DNA of 64,000 bases, taken from positions 744,001-808,000 of the forward strand of contig NC_003228.3 of the NCBI RefSeq assembly GCF_000025985.1. Direction: 5' to 3'. The stretch's first letter is position 1. Each line of letters begins with the position of its first letter. The notes beneath the pieces were generated by a model. That model had not been told where the DNA came from. It saw only the letters and a list, made by a program, of their open reading frames with translations, and made no database searches. Below, piece by piece: positions 17,279 through 26,406 of the stretch. Source of the stretch: Bacteroides fragilis NCTC 9343 (lineage in GTDB: Bacteria > Bacteroidota > Bacteroidia > Bacteroidales > Bacteroidaceae). A program made the position numbers and the translations under genes.

Positions 17279-18127
17279 TTATTCTGATTTTTTATATACA
17301 GTGACTGTTGAGGGTTGAAATATTTTGTTTGTGGTAGTATTTCGGAAGCCTCCGTAATGAAATTCTTTAATAGTGCCGGCTTGTTCCGGGGTATCAGTGA
17401 TCACTGTCCGGATGGCTGTTTGCTCTTTAGGTGAATATGCGCTGCCTATTGTCGGTTCAAAATACTCTAAGTCGTATTCGTCTTCTAGAATATCTTGAAT
17501 ATGCAGTTTACAATTTTCCACTTCTCTCAATAATCTCGTATAAGTTTCAGGGGAACTTTTAGCTTCTGTATTTTCATAAAACTTATAAGTTTTCGTGAGT
17601 CGCTCATGCATTTTTATCATGTTTTTCAGAAGAGGTTTTACGATTTCCGCATGAAGATCCCGGTTATGACTTTGCAGTTCTTCATGAAGATCCTTAATGA
17701 TTTTATCTTTGTAAGAAGAATCTTCCAATAGTTTTTTTAATGCATTTATTTGATCTCCGATTTGAGAAGGGAACGAGTGATCGGGATGCGTCGCAGGCTC
17801 TATGGAGCGTTCATCGTTTGGATTCCTATTCTCCAGGTTCTGCTGCCGTTCTTCAAGTTCTTTTGCTAATTTATCCAACTTTTCAGCACGTAGATTCAAC
17901 TCTTCTTCTTTTTGTTGAAGCTCTTGGATTTTTAATTTCATTTCTTCTTCTTGTTCGGGAGAAAGTTGTTCCTGTTCATTGGGGGAGGATGTCGCCTCAT
18001 CGGTAGCTGGAGAGGGAGTGTGATTGGGCATTCCGGTTGAGATTAACTGAGCAAGATTAGCTTCAAATTGGCTCATTCTTTCCAATAGCTCTTCCATTTT
18101 GTTATTTTTACTTTTGGGCCATTCCAT
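17279..18127 (-). CDS. GrpE-like nucleotide exchange factor with long coiled-coil N-terminus
   Basis: 282 residues. About 50-110 is a highly charged coiled coil (MKLKIQELQQKEEELNLRAE). About 130-215 is helical (KDKIIKDLHEELQSHNRDL, EIVKPLLKNMIKMHERL). The last 70 residues have the GrpE head pattern: YFEPTIGSAYSPKEQTAIRT, then AGTIKEFHYGGFR and FQPSTVTVYKKSE, comparable to the GrpE run of preserved Pro, spacer, glycine turn and C-terminal strand. GrpE drives ADP release from Hsp70, and the next gene encodes an Hsp70, which supports the assignment. ATG codons at 18127 and 18097 are both usable; I use the first. It is the promoter-proximal gene of the operon. The family match is by pattern only. 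Confidence 0.7.
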   Translation of the reverse strand: MEWPKSKNNKMEELLERMSQFEANLAQLISTGMPNHTPSPATDEATSSPNEQEQLSPEQEEEMKLKIQELQQKEEELNLRAEKLDKLAKELEERQQNLENRNPNDERSIEPATHPDHSFPSQIGDQINALKKLLEDSSYKDKIIKDLHEELQSHNRDLHAEIVKPLLKNMIKMHERLTKTYKFYENTEAKSSPETYTRLLREVENCKLHIQDILEDEYDLEYFEPTIGSAYSPKEQTAIRTVITDTPEQAGTIKEFHYGGFRNTTTNKIFQPSTVTVYKKSE

Positions 18128-19204
18128 GTTGTGTGTGTTTATAGATTAATATAATAGATTTTTATTTCTGGTTTTACATAAAGTATGAATACTTTTTATT
18201 AGATCAAATAACGAATAATTGTGTGTTTTTTAATCTTGTCTCGCAAATATATAGTTTGTAGTTGTGAAAATCAAACATATTGCTTTATAAAATTGTTGTA
18301 AAATGATTTTGTACCGGATATCCGGTACAAAATTGAAATCAGTAAAGACTTCTTTAATTTATATTGATGGTTGGTACTGCTTTTAGTGCATTAATTTAAT
18401 ATGAGCTTGATACAATATTAGAATAATTGTAGTTGTCCATCATAGACTAATTTAAAGTTAATGGTGGATCTTTTTTCAAAGAAGGGTAACTATAGCAGTC
18501 AATATCTTCATAATATAATAGTTAAATAAGTATTGACTAGAGTGTTTCTATTTTAGAGATGTTCTTTATTGGTTTATTGTTTATCATCGGTCTTTTCTAG
18601 GTTTATTTAATCGGTTGTGCTTATCATAAAATATTTTCTTTACCGTTAATAATCAGATACAACTTGAATTTGAGAAACGACTTAGTTTAACACTCTCCAT
18701 GAGTTATAACCTTTTAAAGTCTTATGAATCAATGTTTTTTAGTTAGGTATATACTTGGGGAGTGGAATCCACAAGTTAATGTTTGTATATTCACCCAGTA
18801 ACACTTATTTGATGAAAATTGTCGGAGGAGGTAGAATTTATTTCCTCAATTCAAAAAAATAATAAAAATACGTATGAGAAACAGATATGTCAGGTATTTG
18901 TATGTATATTATGGGTAATAATATTTGAAATAAAGAGAATTGTCTAAATAGAATAGAAAGAGGATAACTATAGTTTCCCAATTATTTATTTAGTTGGGAG
19001 CATTACGATGATGATGTACTTTTTCTTGCTACCATTCAGATTCTTAGTAGAAATCATTTGTTAAACAATAGATTTTAGTAACTTTAGCCTCTGAGAGCAT
19101 AGCGGTAATTGCTATTGTTAGATACTATAGATTCAGTACTCATAATTATTTCTCTTGATTATTATATTATTCATAATATTGAACTCACGTTAAATATAGA
19201 TAAA
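18128..19204. other. AT-rich 1.1-kb interval between divergent genes
   Basis: No credible gene was found on either strand. The left edge carries a good promoter for the chaperone operon (18244-18275). The right edge has a near-consensus element for the propeller lipoprotein: TTTG at about 19057-19060, then 18 nt, then TAACTTTA, with the last base off consensus. The middle (about 18300-19050) is AT-rich with many stops and one weak TCCCAA/TTGGGA palindrome near 18975-18998. It may be decayed sequence or a long regulatory spacer. Confidence 0.6.
18244..18275 (-). promoter_or_regulatory. Promoter of the Hsp70/GrpE-like operon
   Basis: Reverse strand TTTG (18275-18272), 20 nt, TATATTTG (18251-18244): a full match to the Bacteroides -33/-7 consensus. 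Predicted start near 18237 gives a leader of about 110 nt before the GrpE-like ATG. No CIRCE-like or heat-shock operator was seen next to it. Confidence 0.65.
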
Positions 19205-20365
19205 ATGAAAAAGATCAATGCGGCTTTGGTAATATCTCTGTTTGTAATGACAGGATGTGGAGGAAATAAACAACTGACAGATGATTGCATCACGGTTGAT
19301 GTTAGTGCGGATTATCCTAAAAAGGAACTGATCCTTCAAGATTTTATGGATGTGGAATACGTTCCGTTGGAAACTACTGACGATTTTATAACTCAAGGTA
19401 TTGTGAAAGCTACCGGCAAGAAAATTCTGTTGGTTGCAAACAGGATTATGGATGGTAATATTTTTGTGTTTGACAGGGCTACTGGTAAAGGGGTACGGAA
19501 GATTAACCGTTTGGGACAAAGTGGTGAAGAATATTCGCATATTACGTCTATTGTTCTGGATGAAGATAATAACGAAATGTTTGTTGTAGATTATCCTGCA
19601 AGGAAAATATTGGTATATGACTTATATGGAGAGTTCAATAGAAGTCTCCCATTTCCAGATACCTGCTATTATGAGTTTTTATCGGACTATGACCGGGATC
19701 ATCTGATTGGTTATAAAAGTTATTTGCCATTGATAGAAACCGACGAATCATGCCATGTACTTATTTCCAAGAAAGACGGAAGTGTTACACGAAAAATTCA
19801 AATTCCTTTCAAAGAACTCGAGACACCGGTTGTGACGAAAGATGAGGCGATAGTGACTCCAGGTTTTTTTCTGATAACCCCGCATGATGGTAATTGTCTG
19901 CTGACGAAAACATCATCTGACACAGTATACAATTACTTACCGGATGGCACTCTCAGTCCATTTATTGTACGGACTCCTTCCATTCATTCTATGGATCCTA
20001 AAGTATTTCTTTTTCCGACTATTATCACTGATCGGTATTATTTTATGCAAACTCTTGATAAGAAGTTTAATTTTGAAAAGGGGAGAGGTTTCCCGACCAA
20101 TGATTTAGTGTATGATAAACAGGAAAAAGCAATATTTCAATATACCGTATATAATGATGACTTTTCTAATAAACACCGGGTTGCATTGGGACAGCAACCC
20201 GAAAAATCTGTAGATGAAGAAATTGTAACCTGTCGTGCTTTAAATGCTTCAGACCTTGTCGAGGCAAACGAAAAAGGAGAACTGAAAGGTAAGCTAAAAG
20301 AAATTGCTGCGGGACTGAATGAAGAATCGAATTCGGTGATTATGTTGATAAAACGCAAGAAATAA
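19205..20365 (+). CDS. Six-bladed beta-propeller lipoprotein
   Basis: 386 residues from MKKINAALVISLFVMTGCGG, chosen because it is a lipoprotein signal with the lipobox Cys at residue 17; the frame is open 32 codons further upstream but those lack a signal. The mature part has the repeated strand pattern of the Bacteroides 6-bladed beta-propeller (DUF5128-like) family: FMDVEYVPLETTDDF, IFVFDRATGKGVRKINR, ITSIVLDEDNNEMFVVD, KILVYDLYGEFNRS. These surface or periplasmic lipoproteins are common in Bacteroides and mostly of unknown ligand. It is transcribed away from the chaperone operon, so a functional link is doubtful. Confidence 0.8.
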   Translation: MKKINAALVISLFVMTGCGGNKQLTDDCITVDVSADYPKKELILQDFMDVEYVPLETTDDFITQGIVKATGKKILLVANRIMDGNIFVFDRATGKGVRKINRLGQSGEEYSHITSIVLDEDNNEMFVVDYPARKILVYDLYGEFNRSLPFPDTCYYEFLSDYDRDHLIGYKSYLPLIETDESCHVLISKKDGSVTRKIQIPFKELETPVVTKDEAIVTPGFFLITPHDGNCLLTKTSSDTVYNYLPDGTLSPFIVRTPSIHSMDPKVFLFPTIITDRYYFMQTLDKKFNFEKGRGFPTNDLVYDKQEKAIFQYTVYNDDFSNKHRVALGQQPEKSVDEEIVTCRALNASDLVEANEKGELKGKLKEIAAGLNEESNSVIMLIKRKK

Positions 20366-20542
20366 AGATAGTAAAGGCTAGAGGATAGGTAGGTATTATA
20401 TCCATGCTCATACGCCGTTCGAGGGAAAGTCCATTTCCATATCTGAGAGTAGTAATACCGATTATCGGGGCTATTGATGATAAAAGGTCTGCTGTAAGAA
20501 AAAGAAGGCGAACAAAGTAGAACGCGAAAGATGAAGAATGAA

Positions 20543-20589
20543 GAACGGGTTAACAGGTAGAAGTATTCCATCTACTTGTTAACCCGTTC
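20543..20589. terminator. Bidirectional terminator between lipoprotein gene and pyrH
   Basis: GAACGGGTTAACAGGTAGA at 20543-20561 pairs with 20571-20589, 19 bp with a single G-T position and a 9-nt loop. It lies 23 bp past the pyrH stop and 178 bp past the lipoprotein stop, between convergent genes, and can serve both. Confidence 0.7.
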
Positions 20590-20611
20590 ATAATAAGTGT
20601 AGTTTATGAAG

Positions 20612-21322
20612 TTAATTGTGTACCAATGTACCGATTTCTTCTCCGGTAATCACTTTTTTCAGGTTGCCTACTGTATCCATATCGAATACTACGATCGGCA
20701 GATTATTCTCCTTACACATACAAGTAGCTGTCAAGTCCATCACTTTCAGTCCTCGTTTCAGCACTTCATCGTAAGTGATGTCGTGGAACTTGGTTGCCGT
20801 AGGATCTTTCTCCGGGTCGGCAGTATAGATACCGTCTACGCGAGTACCTTTCAACATGACGTCTGCTTCTATTTCGATACCGCGAAGCGATGAGCCGGTG
20901 TCGGTAGTGAAGAACGGATTCCCGGTTCCTGCCGACATGATGACGATTTCGCCATTTTCCATGCATTCAATAGCTTTCCATTTACTGTAGAATTCACCGA
21001 TAGGTTCCATGCGTACGGCTGTAAGTACACGTGCTTTCACACCGGCCGCAACTAATGCCGAACTTAAGGCAAGGCTGTTAATTACTGTGGCCAGCATACC
21101 CATTTGGTCACCTTTTACCCGATCGAAACCTTTATTGGCTCCACTCAGTCCACGGAAGATGTTACCACCACCGATAACGATGCCGATTTGTACGCCTTGT
21201 TCATGAATCTCTTTGATTTGTGCGGCATATTCGGCCAATCGCTTTTCATCGATGCCGTATTGCTTTTCTCCCATCAGGCTCTCACCGCTGAGCTTCAACA
21301 GGACTCTTTTGTATTTTGCCAT
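20612..21322 (-). CDS. pyrH: UMP kinase
   Basis: 236-residue cytoplasmic enzyme phosphorylating UMP to UDP in pyrimidine synthesis. Amino-acid-kinase family motifs are present: [22 protein letters not shown], the acceptor site [31 protein letters not shown] and [16 protein letters not shown]. Length is normal. A TATCTTTG -7 element lies at 21359-21352 on the reverse strand, between this gene and the MATE gene. frr, which often follows pyrH directly, is about 9.5 kb away. Confidence 0.98.
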   Translation of the reverse strand: MAKYKRVLLKLSGESLMGEKQYGIDEKRLAEYAAQIKEIHEQGVQIGIVIGGGNIFRGLSGANKGFDRVKGDQMGMLATVINSLALSSALVAAGVKARVLTAVRMEPIGEFYSKWKAIECMENGEIVIMSAGTGNPFFTTDTGSSLRGIEIEADVMLKGTRVDGIYTADPEKDPTATKFHDITYDEVLKRGLKVMDLTATCMCKENNLPIVVFDMDTVGNLKKVITGEEIGTLVHN

Positions 21323-21370
21323 ACGATTCTGATTGTTGGTTTACTTTTTTGCAAAGATACGCGATTCCTT

Positions 21371-22690
21371 TTAATGGACTATCTTTTTTGCTAAAAAAGC
21401 TTGTACAAGTCCGCGAAGCGACAGGTAGATAATAAAAGCCATCCACAAGGCATGATTTCCCATTACTTCTTGGAAGATGTAATAGGTAAGAAAAAAACTG
21501 GCAGAAGCGATGAACATGGAGAAAAGCATCTGGCGGGTAGCGGTGGCACCTATGAAAATGCCATCCCATAAAAAGGCGGAAAATCCGGCAAGGGGAATGG
21601 CTAATACCCAATAAAAGTAAGTGTCGGCTTCCTGGATAACGGATGATTCGTTTGTCAGTAATCCCAGAAATGATTGTCCACCAATACCGTAAAGAAGGGT
21701 GAACCCGGCTGATAATCCGACACCCCATCCGAATAACTGTCGGACGGTACGGTGAAGCTCCATACGATTACCGGCGCCAATATAACGACCGGCAAGTGCC
21801 TCGCCTGCATAGGCAAATCCATCCATAATATATGAAAAGAGGGTAAACAGCTGCATTAATAAAGTGTTTACAGCCAGTACTACTTCGCCTTGGGCGGCTC
21901 CGGCAGAGGTGAAGAACATCGTTACAGCTACCAGGCACAAAGTACGGAGAAAAATATCGCGATTTACCTGAAAGAACCGATACATGGCTTGTTTTTGCCA
22001 AATGCCTCTCCAATGGACTCGTTTCCGCAATTGTTTATAATAACGTAGCCATAAAAGCAGAGCCATCAGGAAACCTGCATATTGGGCTATAAGCGTTCCG
22101 AGAGCTACTCCTTCTACTTTCATTCCGAAAAGGAATACAAAACAAAGACTTGCCAGGATATTCACAATATTCTGCGTAATAGCGATATACATCGGAAAAC
22201 GGGAATTCTGCATTCCGATGAACCAGCCGGCAAAACCGTAAAGGCCGAGCATGGCAGGAGCCCCCCAGATGCAGATACGAAAGTAGAGAGTGGCCAGACG
22301 TTCTACTTCGTCGGAAGTCTGTATGAAAGCAAATGCGGCTTTTTGGATGGGATATTGCAGAGTCATCAGACAGAGTGCGATAAACAATCCCACGCCGACT
22401 GAACGTAGAAGCAGTTTTGTTACTTCTTCCAGATTACGTTGTCCGAATGCTTGGGAAGTCATGCCGCTGGTGCCCATCCGTAGAAAGCCGAATATCCAGT
22501 AAATGATGTTGAACAGCATGCCACCTACAGCAATGGCTCCGATGTAGGCGGCCGATCCCAGATGTCCTACAATAGTGACATCGACCAGTCCCAATAACGG
22601 GACTGTGATATTGGAAATAATAGAGGGAACGGCTATTTGCAGAATCCGTTTGTTTCCGTTACTGATGTGCATTTGTTTATTCATTGACAT
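21371..22690 (-). CDS. MATE-family efflux transporter
   Basis: 439-residue inner-membrane antiporter with 12 predicted helices in two MatE halves. The first starts ILQIAVPSIISNITVPLLGL with the conserved DVTIVGHLGSAAYIGA. The second holds LAVNTLLMQLFTLFSYIMDG and FAYAGEALAGRYIGA. It belongs to the DinF-like branch by these motifs. Substrate cannot be read from the sequence. It lies 48 bp upstream of pyrH on the same strand, and its start is divergent from the GH16 gene. Confidence 0.92.
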   Translation of the reverse strand: MSMNKQMHISNGNKRILQIAVPSIISNITVPLLGLVDVTIVGHLGSAAYIGAIAVGGMLFNIIYWIFGFLRMGTSGMTSQAFGQRNLEEVTKLLLRSVGVGLFIALCLMTLQYPIQKAAFAFIQTSDEVERLATLYFRICIWGAPAMLGLYGFAGWFIGMQNSRFPMYIAITQNIVNILASLCFVFLFGMKVEGVALGTLIAQYAGFLMALLLWLRYYKQLRKRVHWRGIWQKQAMYRFFQVNRDIFLRTLCLVAVTMFFTSAGAAQGEVVLAVNTLLMQLFTLFSYIMDGFAYAGEALAGRYIGAGNRMELHRTVRQLFGWGVGLSAGFTLLYGIGGQSFLGLLTNESSVIQEADTYFYWVLAIPLAGFSAFLWDGIFIGATATRQMLFSMFIASASFFLTYYIFQEVMGNHALWMAFIIYLSLRGLVQAFLAKKIVH

Positions 22691-22883
22691 GCAAAGTTAC
22701 ATGAAAAACAGAGAATATGAAAATGATGTGAACAATCATGTAATTATATTGGTTCGCAACGTTCTCAATACAGGAATTAATATTATTTTTGTCTGCATAT
22801 TGAAAGATATCTTACAGACAATTAACAAACATCGCAGCGAGGCAGCATCATCAATTTGAATTTAATAACTAAATGAAAAACAT

Positions 22884-24206
22884 ATGAAGCAATTTATTCT
22901 AATAATGATTTGTATATTACTACAAGTCATTCATGCGCATGCAGGGTCTAAGGACATAACGTGGAAATGGGATTATTCCGAAGCGGATGATATTTTTATT
23001 GATTTGCTTGGCAAGGCGGCTACTGGATTTATGGAAACGAATACGCCTAACTGTTATGGGGGGAAATTAGTAGTAAAACTTCCCGAGGGATTACATTTTA
23101 AGCAAACAGAGGCACCTGCTTTTTTGTTGATTGGCAATGCGGAAGAAATAGCTTTTAACGTTGACGTAAATGATAGTATGGCTATTCTTTCATTAAAGAC
23201 ATCTTCAGTACAAACTGTTCCGTCAGAAGCTATTAATATTACACTTAATCCTAAAGCGATTAAAGGCAAACTCAGAAAAGGTATGAACACAACCGGTAGG
23301 TTGAGTTTTCATCCATCAGAGATTCCTACCGTATTTAAATCGCCGATAACGGGTAGAACGTATCATTTAGTGTTTAATGATGAGTTCGATGATGGAGTGA
23401 TAGATACTTTAAAATGGGATACGAGAAGTAGAAGAAGTCCTTTTACCCGTAGAGGTATGTATCAAGAGAAACCTTACTATGTGCTGTGTCATGAGGATTG
23501 GACCAAAGAGTTGCATGGCGAACTTCGTTTGGAAGTCTCTAAATACCCGACACAAAACAATGTTGTGATGACCGGTGGGATTTTATCACTGGGCAGGTTC
23601 ATGGCACGTTATGGTTATTATGAGACAAAGGCTTCATTTAGAGACTGTATTGGTGAAGGTTACTGGCCTGCTTTTTGGATACATTTTGATGAAGCCGATA
23701 AGTATGGAAAAGGAACTGAAATTGATGTTTTTGAATATATTCCTAAAGATAAACAAATCTTTCAGACACTTCATTGGTATAAAAAACAAGCAATGGAGGA
23801 GCAGCAATCAGAAGTGCAACATGCAGCTCTGGATTACGATAAAAGTGGGCAATTTAAAGAACACCGTTCGTCTACCAAGTATTTTGTATTGGATGAAGCT
23901 CAGAGTAAAGAGCATACATTTGCTGTGGAATGGACCCCCGAAGAACTGATTTTTTACACAGATGGTAAGGTTACCCGTCGGGTGAATCGGAAAGATGATC
24001 CCAAACAAGTGCCAAGTGCTTACCAAATGGTTTATTTCTCTTGTTCCGCAGGAGAATGGGGAGGTAATGTGATGGAAAATCAAGTACCTGCCTATGTCTA
24101 TTTTGATTATTGCAGATGTTATCAGGAAAGTGATCAGGATGCTATTTACACCGTTAAAGGTAATGGGATGAAAGTTCCGGCGAGCCGGCGTGTGGGAAAG
24201 CTCTGA
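22884..24206 (+). CDS. Secreted glycoside hydrolase family 16 protein
   Basis: 440 residues. A signal peptide (MKQFILIMICILLQVIHAHA) is followed by an about 140-residue N-terminal beta domain of unknown type and a GH16 jelly-roll (about 155-420). The GH16 catalytic signature is clear at GTEIDVFEYIP, with the nucleophile Glu, the assisting Asp and the acid/base Glu. Aromatic cleft residues include GEGYWPAFWIHFDE. GH16 enzymes cut beta-1,3/1,4-glucans, agars, carrageenans and related beta-galactans; the target here cannot be fixed. No SusC/D pair adjoins it. A -7 element TATTTTTG is at 22784-22791. The protein is secreted to the periplasm or surface. Confidence 0.88.
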   Translation: MKQFILIMICILLQVIHAHAGSKDITWKWDYSEADDIFIDLLGKAATGFMETNTPNCYGGKLVVKLPEGLHFKQTEAPAFLLIGNAEEIAFNVDVNDSMAILSLKTSSVQTVPSEAINITLNPKAIKGKLRKGMNTTGRLSFHPSEIPTVFKSPITGRTYHLVFNDEFDDGVIDTLKWDTRSRRSPFTRRGMYQEKPYYVLCHEDWTKELHGELRLEVSKYPTQNNVVMTGGILSLGRFMARYGYYETKASFRDCIGEGYWPAFWIHFDEADKYGKGTEIDVFEYIPKDKQIFQTLHWYKKQAMEEQQSEVQHAALDYDKSGQFKEHRSSTKYFVLDEAQSKEHTFAVEWTPEELIFYTDGKVTRRVNRKDDPKQVPSAYQMVYFSCSAGEWGGNVMENQVPAYVYFDYCRCYQESDQDAIYTVKGNGMKVPASRRVGKL

Positions 24207-24259
24207 ATATAACAAAGAGTCAGGCTCACAAATATTGAAAATAATAGTGAGTATGTGAC

Positions 24260-24290
24260 TTGGGAATACACAATATAAATACTATCTTTG
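24260..24290 (+). promoter_or_regulatory. Promoter of the TPR-protein gene
   Basis: TTG at 24260-24262, 20 nt, TATCTTTG at 24283-24290, a full sigma-ABfr-type match. Start expected near 24297, 15 nt before the ATG. Confidence 0.6.
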
Positions 24291-24311
24291 TAGGGACCTA
24301 ACTAAATAAAA

Positions 24312-25004
24312 ATGAAGAAGATGAAAACCTTGACTTTATTTCTTTCCTTGCTCTTTTCTTTCCCGTTTGTGCTTTCGGCTCAGATGGTGGGAGAGACTTT
24401 GCAGAAGGTCTCTGCTGCCCTTGATAACAGACAGTGGGACCAAGCTGTTACTTTGTTCCGCCAAGCGGTAAATACCAATGTAGAGAAAGCCGAAATGTTC
24501 TATTGGACAGGTGTGGATAAGAGTCTGGAAGTATCATCCAGGATAGGGCGGGAACTGGCTGCTTATTACAAAAAATCACGCAGCTATGACAAAGCGTATC
24601 TTTTTTACAAAGAGTTGCTTCAAAAATCTCCGAATGATGTTAATTGTCTTGTGTCATGTGCTGAGATGGAAGTATGCCGTGGGCGGGAGTCTGAAGCTTT
24701 GGAGACTTACCGGAAAGTACTGTCATTGGATGCGGATAATCTGGCAGCCAATATTTTTATCGGTAATTATCTTTATTTGAAGGCGGAGAGAGAGAAAAAA
24801 CAGTTAGAAGCAGATTATAAAAAGATTAGTGCTCCCACTCGGATGCAGTATGCACGCTATCGTGATGGTCTTAGCCGTGTGATGAGTACCGGATACGGAA
24901 AGGCAAGGGAATATCTTCAAAAGGTGATCAGTCAATTCCCTTCTACTGAAGCTCAAAAGACATTAGAAAGAATAAAGCTTATAGAAAAAGAGGTGAACAG
25001 ATAA
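24312..25004 (+). CDS. Secreted tetratricopeptide-repeat protein
   Basis: 230 residues. Signal peptide about 1-23 (LLFSFPFVLSAQ), then helical repeats of TPR type: ALDNRQWDQAVTLFRQAVN, SRSYDKAYLFYKELLQKSP, GRESEALETYRKVLSLDADN and a last one at YGKAREYLQKVISQFPSTE. It is likely a periplasmic scaffold; the partner is unknown. The stop codon lies inside the loop of the terminator at 24985-25020. Confidence 0.8.
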   Translation: MKKMKTLTLFLSLLFSFPFVLSAQMVGETLQKVSAALDNRQWDQAVTLFRQAVNTNVEKAEMFYWTGVDKSLEVSSRIGRELAAYYKKSRSYDKAYLFYKELLQKSPNDVNCLVSCAEMEVCRGRESEALETYRKVLSLDADNLAANIFIGNYLYLKAEREKKQLEADYKKISAPTRMQYARYRDGLSRVMSTGYGKAREYLQKVISQFPSTEAQKTLERIKLIEKEVNR

Positions 25005-25020
25005 CTGTTCACCTCTTTTT
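24985..25020. terminator. Perfect 16-bp bidirectional terminator overlapping a stop codon
   Basis: AAAAAGAGGTGAACAG (24985-25000), loop ATAA, then the exact complement ending in TTTTT (25005-25020). Its A and T runs make it work in both directions for the convergent TPR and metalloprotease genes. The TPR gene's TAA is in the 4-nt loop, so the last six codons form the stem. Confidence 0.9.
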
Positions 25021-25030
25021 CTATATGTTG

Positions 25031-26341
25031 TTACCGGGCTGTGCGTATGGGTAAATCAATAGGTCCTTCGACAACGGAACGCGTTTGTGTTTGTCCTTGT
25101 TTGGGGCCGGGTATCAGTGGACTGTATGTCAGGACGTGACGGATACGGGAACGTTGGTCGTTGGTAAACCGGTCTGAGTAACTTACGGAATAATCCATAA
25201 TATTAGTAGAAGTAAATGTCTGATTGGTCTTACAATTTTTACGTTTTACCAGATAGTCAAACGTGAAGTTTGCCGGATCATTCTTCGCGGTGTAGGCGTA
25301 ATCAGCGTCATACTCCACTTTATTATAAGTAGGGGTGTCGTCACAATAATCCGAATCAAAGCAACCGTCATAAATACCTTCGTCATTTTCAGAAAAAGCA
25401 TGGTGTAAGCCCAGATAATGACCTAATTCGTGAGCTAATGTTACGGTGATGTCTGCTGTACTATATTGGGTTGAAGTTGACTGGTCATTAATGAATAAAC
25501 TGTTGATGGAGACACTATATGGAAATTTCAGATTTTGTTTCTCTAAATAAGATTTTTGTGTTTTGCTCAGTCCTTCCAGATAATTGCTTCCTACTGTGGA
25601 AAAAGGTATATGTGCAATTCCCAGTGTGGTACTGTTTGTACTCTCATCGTCCTTGAAGTTGTATACCATTACGTTGATATAGTTATTCGGTTCCCAGATG
25701 TATTTTACATATTTACCTGTTTCGTCATTCATGAAGACATCACAGTCGATAGGGTAACTTTCCTCCCATAAAACATATTTCACTCCCGGAGTTGATAAGG
25801 GTTTCCCATCTTCATCAGTAGTAGCCAGCGTAAAAGTCAAGTTCATATCCACACTTTTGGTTTTATCTTTATAAAGCTTGTTGACTGTATCTAATATTTT
25901 GGCTAAACGGTCTTGTTTAACGTATTGTAAAGGATTGTTTTTATCTTTATATAGTACATGGAAAATAACCGGGAGGTTATAGTGATACTCACCTGCTGTT
26001 GTACTTCTTCCTTGCTGGCTAATGCTGATGGTTTTCTTGATTCCGCCGGAAGTAACGACAACTGTCATATTTCTTTCGGCTTCATCCAGGTTAGCTTCCA
26101 CAACAATGCTGAGTGATTGATTGCTCGTTCCTTGATTAGGAACGAGATTACATGCTGTAGAAGAACTTGCTGCTGTCCAGGAGTCACTACTGGTAATGTT
26201 TACGGTTAAAGTAGCCCCGTCACTGCTGATGTTTTCAAAAGTTGATTGGGATAATTCAAGTGTAGCATCGGAGGTGGAATCCTCACAACTACTGAAACCA
26301 ATAAGTACTAAAAGTATAACGAATAAATATTCTGTTTTCAT
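25031..26341 (-). CDS. Zinc-dependent metalloprotease lipoprotein with BACON domain (BF0631-type)
   Basis: 436 residues from MKTEYLFVILLVLIGFSSCED, a lipoprotein signal with Cys20; an ATG nine codons upstream is in frame but weakens the signal. Residues about 25-115 form a BACON domain (LELSQSTFENISSDG to TISISQQG). The protease part (about 130-420) has the metzincin site HELGHYLGLHHAF with three His ligands and Glu, and a Met-turn NIMDYSVSYSDRF, typical of the M43 family. It matches my memory of the 'BF0631 family' lipoprotein metalloproteases of Bacteroides. It should be surface-anchored and degrade or process extracellular proteins. It is not fragilysin, which lacks this layout. Confidence 0.88.
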   Translation of the reverse strand: MKTEYLFVILLVLIGFSSCEDSTSDATLELSQSTFENISSDGATLTVNITSSDSWTAASSSTACNLVPNQGTSNQSLSIVVEANLDEAERNMTVVVTSGGIKKTISISQQGRSTTAGEYHYNLPVIFHVLYKDKNNPLQYVKQDRLAKILDTVNKLYKDKTKSVDMNLTFTLATTDEDGKPLSTPGVKYVLWEESYPIDCDVFMNDETGKYVKYIWEPNNYINVMVYNFKDDESTNSTTLGIAHIPFSTVGSNYLEGLSKTQKSYLEKQNLKFPYSVSINSLFINDQSTSTQYSTADITVTLAHELGHYLGLHHAFSENDEGIYDGCFDSDYCDDTPTYNKVEYDADYAYTAKNDPANFTFDYLVKRKNCKTNQTFTSTNIMDYSVSYSDRFTNDQRSRIRHVLTYSPLIPGPKQGQTQTRSVVEGPIDLPIRTAR

Positions 26342-26406
26342 AAAAGAATGTTTTTTTATAAAGAACACAGGGTCAAAGATAATGGTTTAAACTTTAAATC
26401 TCAATT

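Noticed and set aside
25031..26341. Fragilysin (B. fragilis toxin)
   Set aside because: It has HExxHxxGxxH, but also a BACON domain and M43-type pattern, and lacks the fragilysin pro-domain layout.
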